Source: a bacterium
Lineage (GTDB): Bacteria; Zhuqueibacterota; Zhuqueibacteria; Residuimicrobiales; Residuimicrobiaceae
Reading direction: 5' to 3'
Assembly (NCBI GenBank): GCA_012523655.1
Contig: JAAYTV010000087.1
Location: 1-14,264, forward strand
DNA: 14,264 bases
The first letter of the stretch is position 1. Every line of letters begins with the position of its first letter. The translations under genes were made by a program, and so were the position numbers. Shown in pieces: positions 1-6,093 of the stretch. The notes below the pieces were generated by a model. The model ran no database searches, was not told where the DNA came from, and saw only the letters and a program-made list of their open reading frames with translations.

Positions 1-182
1 AGATCGAATACACCATTGACCGGGTGGCTTGGCTCTATCAGAATCGCAACTTGATCAAGGGGCTTGCCTTTGTCGAAGAGCCGCCGGTGCTGCGCTTTTT
101 CTTTGGCAAATTGAGACCGATGGAGAACTGGGGCGAAAAATTGGTCGAAGCTTTTGAGGCCGATTTCGGCACCGCGTGCTGA
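1..182 (+). CDS. C-terminal end of a beta-eliminating lyase (tryptophanase / tyrosine phenol-lyase type), 5' truncated by the window
   Basis: An open frame enters from the window edge (first full codon at 3) and stops with TGA at 180-182, leaving 59 residues. The tail contains IKGLAFVEEPPVLRFFFGKL. This matches the conserved end of PLP-dependent tryptophanases and tyrosine phenol-lyases, where an 'IKGL..tyeP..LRhFtaklk'-like segment closes the small domain. Members cleave tryptophan or tyrosine by beta-elimination to indole or phenol, pyruvate and ammonia. The catalytic lysine and the substrate-discriminating residues lie outside the window, so tryptophanase cannot be separated from tyrosine phenol-lyase. 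The next gene is another PLP enzyme on the same strand, 120 bp downstream, which suggests a shared amino-acid catabolic role. The call rests on recall of family C-termini and a short fragment, so confidence is moderate. Confidence 0.6.
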   Translation, partial: IEYTIDRVAWLYQNRNLIKGLAFVEEPPVLRFFFGKLRPMENWGEKLVEAFEADFGTAC

Positions 183-195
183 TCGTGCCGCAATC

Positions 196-220
196 TGCGC
201 CGCATTGCCGTCGCGGCGCA
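196..220. other. GC-rich hairpin between the lyase and aminotransferase genes
   Basis: The arms TGCGCCGC (196-203) and GCGGCGCA (213-220) are perfect 8-bp inverted repeats around a 9-nt loop, 13 nt after the lyase stop codon. The plus strand downstream is A-rich (AAAACAA), not T-rich, so this is not a canonical intrinsic terminator on that strand. It could stabilise an mRNA 3' end, pause polymerase, or be incidental in GC-rich DNA. The structure is seen directly; the function is unknown. Confidence 0.4.
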
Positions 221-302
221 AAAACAAGGCCGGTTGCTTCAGCGCCCCCGCCGGCAGAGATAGGCACACGCCGTGCAACCGCCGCAGAAAAGGAGTTCCA
301 CC

Positions 303-1505
303 ATGATCCGTTTATCGAAAAGTGCCCTGCATATGCGCTCCTCAGAGATCCGCGATCTCATGAGCGTGGCCGTTGACCCGGATATCATCTCGTTCGCCGG
401 CGGCATGCCGAACAACGATCTGTTTCCTATCGCTGAGGTGGATGAAATCTATCAGCGTCTGCCCCTGAGGGTCAAGCAGGAGGGATTTCAGTATGGCCCC
501 ACCGGCGGCTATCCGCCGCTGCTCGAATCCCTGAGCCGCTTCCTGGAATCCAAAGGGCTGCCGGTGAAAAGCAATCAACTCATGATCACCAGCGGATCGC
601 TGCAGGCGATCAATCTCATCGGCAAAATCATGCTCGATCCCGGCGATGTCGCGATCACGGAAACCCCCTGCTTCATCGGCGCCATATCGGCGTTTAAATC
701 CTATCAGGCGGAACTGGCCGGCGTTCCCATGGATGCGGACGGCATCATCGCCGGAAAACTGCGCCAGGCCTTGGACGCTTATCACGAGCGATGCAAACTG
801 GTCTACCTGACGCCCAATTTTCACAATCCTGCTGGAACGATCTACAGCCGAGAGCGGCGGCAGGAGGTGCTGACGCTGCTGCAAAACCGCAACGTCATCC
901 TAGTGGAAGACGATGCATACAGCGATCTCTATTTCGATGAATCGGATCGCGATCTGACTCGTAGCTTGAAAGCCATGGGCCCGGAGCCGGTGCCGATCTG
1001 TTATTGCGGTTCTTTTTCCAAGATCTTTGGTCCGGGCATGCGGTTGGGTTGGCTGTTGGCCTCGAAAGAGATCGTGCGCCAATGCGAAATAGCGAAACAA
1101 TCCATTGATGCCTGTTCCTCCACCTTTACGCAAGTGCTGGCCAACGAGTTCCTGGTACAGAATAAATTGCCCGGATACTTACAGCGCATCCGCCCGATCT
1201 ACCGGCGGCGCTGTGAGCGATTGCTGGAGAGTCTGCAGAAATATATGCCCGCCGAGGTCGCCTGGAATCATCCAAAGGGTGGTTTTTACATCTGGGTCAA
1301 GTTGCCGGAGGATATGGATGCCACCGAGGTGCTGAAAAAAGCCATTCCACTCGGTGCAGTGTTCGTCGTGGGAAAAACCTTTGATCCCAATGGAACCGCC
1401 AATGAACATCTACGGCTGTCATTTTGCCATATGCCGGAGGATAAAATGGAAAAGGGAGTGCAAATCATCGCTGCGGCGATTCAGGCGGTGCAGGCGGGTC
1501 GATAG
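303..1505 (+). CDS. PLP-dependent aminotransferase, class I/II (LysN / 2-aminoadipate aminotransferase-like)
   Basis: This 400-residue fold-type I transaminase would transfer an amino group between an amino acid and a 2-oxo acid in the cytoplasm. The ATG at 303 is chosen over an upstream in-frame ATG at 273 because AGGAG (291-295) sits 7 nt before it. The N-terminus SALHMRSSEIRDLM...ISFAGGMPN is typical of the LysN/kynurenine aminotransferase-like group and of the aminotransferase domain of MocR regulators. No GntR-type DNA-binding domain is present, so this is an enzyme. Visible PLP-site elements are the NPAG motif (N175), EDDAYSDL (D203 contacts the pyridine nitrogen, Y206 the phosphate), the Schiff-base lysine K240 in GSFSKIFGPGMRLGW, and the carboxylate-binding arginine R371 in HLRLSF. 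Length is normal for the group. Substrate is not determinable; 2-aminoadipate, branched-chain and aromatic amino acids are all used by relatives. The upstream lyase-type enzyme hints at aromatic amino-acid metabolism. Confidence 0.9.
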   Translation: MIRLSKSALHMRSSEIRDLMSVAVDPDIISFAGGMPNNDLFPIAEVDEIYQRLPLRVKQEGFQYGPTGGYPPLLESLSRFLESKGLPVKSNQLMITSGSLQAINLIGKIMLDPGDVAITETPCFIGAISAFKSYQAELAGVPMDADGIIAGKLRQALDAYHERCKLVYLTPNFHNPAGTIYSRERRQEVLTLLQNRNVILVEDDAYSDLYFDESDRDLTRSLKAMGPEPVPICYCGSFSKIFGPGMRLGWLLASKEIVRQCEIAKQSIDACSSTFTQVLANEFLVQNKLPGYLQRIRPIYRRRCERLLESLQKYMPAEVAWNHPKGGFYIWVKLPEDMDATEVLKKAIPLGAVFVVGKTFDPNGTANEHLRLSFCHMPEDKMEKGVQIIAAAIQAVQAGR

Positions 1506-1513
1506 ACAAAGGT

Positions 1514-1560
1514 CCCTGGGAGATCAGGGGAATCTGAACGGCTGAGGCGGATAAACCGCC
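1514..1560. other. Two small hairpins just after the aminotransferase stop
   Basis: CCCTG (1514-1518) pairs with CAGGG (1525-1529) over a 6-nt loop. GGCGG (1546-1550) pairs with CCGCC (1556-1560) over the loop ATAAA. Neither is followed by a T-run, so a Rho-independent terminator is not supported. They may help end or protect the aminotransferase mRNA. The gap 1506-1621 holds nothing else I can identify. Confidence 0.25.
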
Positions 1561-1621
1561 GCTTCATCCGCTATGCTCGCCTTTCCTCTGGGGAAATTTT
1601 CGATCTTGAGCAGCCGGACCA

Positions 1622-2310
1622 TCAACACCCTAGCTCGGTGTTATTGCGGAATTCGGAAAAATCCAGGACGCCAGGGCTATAGACAAAAAGGGGCACGGTG
1701 ACCGCGGTGTGTCCTTTGGTGGTCCAGGCCACCTTGAATAGGACTGCTTCCTGCGCCCCACCGTCAGCGCTATACCGCCGGTCTCATGATCAGCGGTTAC
1801 TGCCAGAAGGGTGTTGCCGCCGCTCTGAGCAAAGTCCAGCGCTTCCCGTACTGCCGAATCAAAGGCGAGTAACGGGGGGATGAGCTTTGCAGCAGCTGCT
1901 CGCGCTGAGTGGCACCTCATACCCTGCCTCAGCCGCTTCCTGCAGTAGATTGCGCGTATCCGTCCGCTCGCCTTTATCCGGGGAAAAAAACGCCAGCCTC
2001 CCCACAACAGCACGTCGATACGGTTCTTTAAAAACCAAAGGGCGATTTCAGATTGGTCGCTTCTGGCAAACGCGTGCGCTGCGAATCCCGCCGGCGTGGC
2101 GTAGGTGAGGGCAGCTGACACTTTAGCCACGCTCATCCCATCGCCGATCAACAGGCTGATGTTTTTTCTCCGATCATGGCTGACGATCGCCAGACAGGAC
2201 GCCGGTGAAGCGGGCTGGCGGTGAATCGCGCTGTGCACATCGACCGATGCCAGCCATAGGGCAAAGAAAAAACGCAGCAGAAAAAAAAGACAGGTCCATA
2301 AGCTCTTTTC
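1622..2310 (-). pseudogene. Alkaline phosphatase (PhoA family) pseudogene with frameshifts and two internal deletions
   Basis: Read on the minus strand in pieces, this is a decayed exported alkaline phosphatase. A hydrophobic leader (about 2230-2300) precedes KNISLLIGDGM (about 2131-2166), the metal-binding N-terminal motif. TPAGFAAHAFAR and IDVLLWGGWRFFP follow in the same frame (about 1980-2105). A frame change near the T7/C4 run at 1979-1990 gives DKGERTDTRNLLQEAAEAGYE. A second change returns to FDSAVREALDFA and TADHETGGIAL (about 1775-1866). A third gives VAWTTKGHTAVTVPL and NNTELG, ending at TGA 1622-1624. Compared with the usual family order, the segment after VSAALTYA holding the catalytic serine (TDSAA-like motif) is missing, as is the segment before FDSAV that carries further metal ligands. 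No intact start codon is clear. It cannot make an active phosphatase. It lies divergently from the large propeller gene. Confidence 0.85.
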
Positions 2311-2511
2311 TACTTTGTCAATGCGGATTGCATATACCCCCCTGGTCGCAGCTTTAAAACAATGTTCTACGCGGCAACGCAAGAAAAATTCCACAGCCGG
2401 CAAGGGGCGGCTGAAAATTCTTTATATCAAAAGGCAGAATATAGGCTCACATGCAATCATCGAATGGATTGCATTCAGCACCACCTGTATGATTCCTTTT
2501 TAGCATATCGT

Positions 2512-2539
2512 CGGGAAAAAAATATTCCCGTTTATTTTT
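2512..2539 (+). terminator. Possible orphan intrinsic terminator
   Basis: A 6-bp stem, CGGGAA (2512-2517) with TTCCCG (2525-2530), closes a 7-nt A-rich loop and is followed by TTTATTTTT (2531-2539). The form is that of a weak Rho-independent terminator on the plus strand. No intact plus-strand gene ends nearby; the aminotransferase stops 1 kb upstream. It may therefore block read-through into the propeller gene, or be a relic. Confidence 0.35.
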
Positions 2540-2605
2540 GATCATTCCTGTCCTGCAGCAGGATACGGCGGTCCCGCCGGTTCTGTTGGAAAAAAACCAT
2601 TGCGC

Positions 2606-2634
2606 TTGCAAGTTTTTACTGTTATTTTTCTAAT
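2606..2634 (+). promoter_or_regulatory. Sigma70-like promoter for the propeller gene
   Basis: TTGCAA (2606-2611) resembles a -35 box with 4 of 6 consensus matches. TCTAAT (2629-2634) resembles a -10 box with 5 of 6 matches, and the spacing is 17 nt. Predicted initiation near 2641 would give a leader of about 30 nt carrying the GAGGTG ribosome site. Recognition assumes a standard housekeeping sigma factor, which is unproven for this lineage. Confidence 0.45.
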
Positions 2635-2672
2635 ACAGAACGAAAAGTCCAGTAAAAAAACAGAGGTGCCCT

Positions 2673-5600
2673 GTGACCAGATCGAATAAAATCAGACTGC
2701 TGGGATGTTTGCTGTGCTGGATGCTCACCGGTGCTGGGCTGGCCGAGGATTGGCCCACCTTTCACCATGATTATCGGCGCAGCGCCATGACCGCCGAATC
2801 CCTGCAGCCGCCGTTGTTCGAGGGATGGCGATACCAGACCCTGTATGCGCCGCAACCGGCATGGCCTGAACCGGCCAAGACTGATTACTGGCATCGAATG
2901 CAGAACTTGAAAGCCCGCGTCATCTATGATAGAGCGTTTCATCCCATCATGGTCGGCGAGCGGATTTTTTTCGCTTCTTCATCAGACGATCGGATCTATT
3001 GTCTGGATGCCTCCAGCGGTGAAGAGCAGTGGCACTTTGCCAGCGAAGGACCGGTTCGCCTGGCGCCCACCTGGGATAAAGGCAGGCTGTATGTCGGTTC
3101 CGATGACGGTTGCGTCTATTGCCTGCAGGCCGACACCGGCGAGTTGATCTGGAAATGGAGCCGTCCGGACCCTCCGAGGTTGATACCCGGCAACGAGCGC
3201 ATCATCTCTCATCGCCCGGTGCGCACCGGGATGATTGTGGAGAATGAACGCGTGTTTTTTTTCACCGGCCTCTTCCCTGACGAAGGGGTCGATGGGTTCG
3301 AGTTGAACGCTGCGGACGGATCAGTCAATCGGCGGCAGCAGAATCTGGATATTTCTCCCCAGGGCTATGTGTGGCTGGTGAAAGACAAACTCTATGTTCC
3401 CACCGGTCGAACGGCGCCGGCCATCTTCAGCAAGAACACGGGTGAAAAACTCGGCCAGTTCAAAGAAACCGGCGGCACGTTTGCTTTTTTAGAGGATGAT
3501 CAACCCATCTTTGTGCCCGGCAAGCTGGGAGAAGTACGGGCGGATAAGGATTTCACCAACCCCGTAGTCACCTACAGCGGCGAGCAGATCATTATCCAAG
3601 GCACGGTCTCCTTTTTACGTTCAGACAGCCAGATCACGGCCTTGTACCGCAATCAAGTCAGCGACATTTACCGGAACACGGAAAAACTGCGCAAACAGCG
3701 CGGCGAACTGGCAGAGAAGCTGTGGGATCTGCGTGAACAGCGGAAACTCCGCCCGAACTCGAATCCGGAAAAAGTGGAGCGGGAGATCGATCGTACGCTT
3801 GAAAAACTGGCCGAATTGGATCAGGACCTGGACGGTCAAAGCCGTACCGGCATCAAGTGGCAGCGCCGGATCGAGGATTCATACGCTATGATTCTGGCCG
3901 GCTCTGTTGTATTCCTGGGCGGCGATAACCTGGTCACCGCGCTCTCTGCAGAGGACGGACGCGTATTATGGAAAAACGCGATTCACGGCAAGGGATACGG
4001 CCTGGCCGCTGCCAACCAGCGGCTGGTGGTCAGCACCGACCTGGGCACGCTTCATTGTTTCTCCATCTCGAAAATCAATCGGCCCAGGGTCATTGAGCAG
4101 AAACAAAAACCTGTTATCCTTTCCTCCGCCTCCGCTTCGCCGGACTATACGGAGATCGCCGACCGTCTTCTCAGCGAATCAGGGATTCAGAAGGGCTATT
4201 GCCTGGTGTTGGGCAATGGCAGTGCAGAACTGGCGCTGGCATTGGCTCGGAAATCCAAGCTCAATATCGTCGGCCTTGATGACGATCCGGCCCGGACAGC
4301 CGCCGCGCGGGCGTTTTTGCATCCGACCGGGCTGCTGGGGAAACAGGTCAGCGTCTGCACCGGCGATCTGCGGCACCTGCCGTTCAGCAATTATTTTGCC
4401 AACCTCATCGTGTCCGAGCAGGCGCTGACCCGCGATGCCATCGCCACTCCTCCGGACGAAGTGCTGCGCGTTCTCCGTCCCTTTGGCGGCAAAGCGGTTT
4501 TAGCTTTCCGGCCAGGGCCTTCGGACTGGGTGGAGCAGGCTGAAGCGAAGGGGTGGCGCGTCAACAGCGGGCAATACCATTTTGCGGTTTTAACGCGCGG
4601 GCCGGTAGCTGGGGGCGGTGAATGGACCCATCTCTACGCCGATGCCTCCAACACCTCTTGCAGCAAAGATGAATTGCGCGGCCCGGTGCATATTCAGTGG
4701 TTCGGCCAACCCGGTCCGCGCGATATCATCAACCGCCACAGCAGGCCCATGTCGCCGCTGTTTAAAGACGGCCGTGTCTTTGTTCCGGCGGACGATAAGA
4801 TCATCACCGTCGATGCTTACAACGGCGCGCCGCTGTGGGAACTGGCTGTGCCGCAGTCGCGCCGACTGGGCGCACTCAAGGATTGCGGGCAAATGGTGGT
4901 GATCGATGAGGCGCTGTACATCGCCGCCCAGGAACGTTGCTGGCACATCACTGCGGCCACCGGCGAGGTGATCGCCAAGTATGCAGCGCCGCAGTTGATC
5001 CAGGGCCAGCGCCGCGAGTGGGGCTATCTGGCGGCGGTGGGTGATCAGCTGTTCGGCAGCGGCAAACGGCCCGGCGCCTCATTCCGCGAACTGGCGCGCT
5101 TAAACAGCGATGAACTTGAAGGCGACTTTCGTGAGATGATCTGCAGCGACTATCTGTTCTCCATGGATCGCCGCACCGGCGGCCTGAAGTGGACCTATCA
5201 GAACGGCGTGATGTTCAACAACACCATCGCCATCGGCGACGGCCATCTCTATCTGATCGAGAGCCGGAACGCCAAAGCCCGGTCTGATAACGACGGCCGG
5301 ATGCGGGTTGACTTTTTTTGTGAAGGCGATAACTATCTCATCAAGTTGAACCAACTCACCGGCGAGAAAATCTGGGAAAAAGCGTTTCACTTTCCCTATT
5401 CTCAGATCATGTACCTGAGCTATGCCCAGGAAAAGTTACTAGTCGTGGGCTCCTACAACGTCGGCGCCAATGTGCATTACGGCTTGTTCACTTTTGACAG
5501 CCGGAGCGGCGACCTGGTTTGGCAGAACAGCTACAAAGGCGACTCGATCGGCGGAGAGCACGGCGAGCAGTGGCAGCATCCGGTGATCATCGGAGATATG

Positions 5601-5912
5601 ATCTATCAGCGGCCCTACGCCTTTGATCTGAACACCGGCCGTCAGGCCAACTATGTGCTGCATCGCGGCGGCGGCGGCTGCGGCGGCCTGACCGGTTCTG
5701 CGCATTACCTCTATGGACGCGGCAGCAATCCGCGCATCTATGAATTGACCGAAGGCGAAACCAGCGGCGCCCCACTAACGCGCGTCAGCCGTCCCGGCTG
5801 CTGGATCAACATCGTTGCTGCCGGCGGATTGATCCTGATTCCGGAATCCTCCTCAGGCTGCACCTGCGCCTATCCGATCCAGACTTCGATCGCATTGGCG
5901 CCCGAATCCTGA
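2673..5912 (+). CDS. Exported PQQ-type beta-propeller protein with embedded coiled coil and methyltransferase-like domain
   Basis: A 1079-residue protein starting with GTG, preceded by AGAGGTG (2662-2668). A signal peptide (residues 1 to about 24, ending GAGLA before EDW) indicates export. Two blocks of PQQ/BamB-like blades carry the repeated 'D..TG..lW' signature: CLDASSGEEQWHF, CLQADTGELIWKW and ALSAEDGRVLWKN in the N-terminal half; TVDAYNGAPLWEL, SMDRRTGGLKWTY, KLNQLTGEKIWEK and TFDSRSGDLVWQN in the C-terminal half. Residues about 328-390 are charged and heptad-like (KLRKQRGELAEKLWDLREQR), probably a coiled-coil hairpin inserted in the propeller. Residues about 490-645 resemble a Rossmann-fold class I methyltransferase: CLVLGNGSAELALALA in place of motif I, an acidic IVGLDDDP turn, then CTGDLRHLPFSNYFANLIVSE. 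Motif I is degenerate, so SAM binding is doubtful. The C-terminus has a Gly-rich stretch (near 998) and SSSGCTCAYPIQTS. Role unknown; perhaps a scaffold or a sugar-linked redox or binding protein acting with the following glycosidase. Confidence 0.85.
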   Translation: MTRSNKIRLLGCLLCWMLTGAGLAEDWPTFHHDYRRSAMTAESLQPPLFEGWRYQTLYAPQPAWPEPAKTDYWHRMQNLKARVIYDRAFHPIMVGERIFFASSSDDRIYCLDASSGEEQWHFASEGPVRLAPTWDKGRLYVGSDDGCVYCLQADTGELIWKWSRPDPPRLIPGNERIISHRPVRTGMIVENERVFFFTGLFPDEGVDGFELNAADGSVNRRQQNLDISPQGYVWLVKDKLYVPTGRTAPAIFSKNTGEKLGQFKETGGTFAFLEDDQPIFVPGKLGEVRADKDFTNPVVTYSGEQIIIQGTVSFLRSDSQITALYRNQVSDIYRNTEKLRKQRGELAEKLWDLREQRKLRPNSNPEKVEREIDRTLEKLAELDQDLDGQSRTGIKWQRRIEDSYAMILAGSVVFLGGDNLVTALSAEDGRVLWKNAIHGKGYGLAAANQRLVVSTDLGTLHCFSISKINRPRVIEQKQKPVILSSASASPDYTEIADRLLSESGIQKGYCLVLGNGSAELALALARKSKLNIVGLDDDPARTAAARAFLHPTGLLGKQVSVCTGDLRHLPFSNYFANLIVSEQALTRDAIATPPDEVLRVLRPFGGKAVLAFRPGPSDWVEQAEAKGWRVNSGQYHFAVLTRGPVAGGGEWTHLYADASNTSCSKDELRGPVHIQWFGQPGPRDIINRHSRPMSPLFKDGRVFVPADDKIITVDAYNGAPLWELAVPQSRRLGALKDCGQMVVIDEALYIAAQERCWHITAATGEVIAKYAAPQLIQGQRREWGYLAAVGDQLFGSGKRPGASFRELARLNSDELEGDFREMICSDYLFSMDRRTGGLKWTYQNGVMFNNTIAIGDGHLYLIESRNAKARSDNDGRMRVDFFCEGDNYLIKLNQLTGEKIWEKAFHFPYSQIMYLSYAQEKLLVVGSYNVGANVHYGLFTFDSRSGDLVWQNSYKGDSIGGEHGEQWQHPVIIGDMIYQRPYAFDLNTGRQANYVLHRGGGGCGGLTGSAHYLYGRGSNPRIYELTEGETSGAPLTRVSRPGCWINIVAAGGLILIPESSSGCTCAYPIQTSIALAPES

Positions 5913-6093
5913 CAAAGCAGGACCAGCTTCTTCAGCGTTTTTCCGCCCAGCAAGAGGCTGCCGCTGCCGGCGGTACGATGCGACGGCAAAATACTCTTTA
6001 CATCCGACAAGAGCATGGGCCTCTTTCGGCGCTGATTGAAAAATCTGCGGGGAATTTGCCAAAGGCTTTTATATTCATCAAGGAAAAGCACTC

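Larger units (their letters stand above)
2311..2672. other. AT-rich, hairpin-rich intergenic region upstream of the propeller gene
   Basis: This gap of about 360 bp has no convincing gene; small overlapping open frames lack ribosome sites and family motifs. It holds a perfect 8-bp palindrome, ATGCAATC (2451-2458) / GATTGCAT (2467-2474), that could be an operator. It also holds three hairpins in series: CGGGAA/TTCCCG (2512-2530), TCCTG/CAGGA (2551-2563) and CGGCG/CGCCG (2566-2579). A promoter-like pair sits at 2606-2634. The hairpins lie where a 5' untranslated leader or the end of an older gene might be. Confidence 0.5.

Noticed and set aside
342..884. Minus-strand frame opposite the aminotransferase
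   Set aside because: The plus strand carries all aminotransferase motifs; the reverse frame is a codon shadow with no recognisable motif.
5913..6093. Readable stretch after the propeller stop (LPLPAVRCDGKILFTSDKS) and minus-strand frames across the gap
   Set aside because: No start codon, ribosome site or family motif; the frame stops quickly, and only the ribosome site for the next gene is supported.
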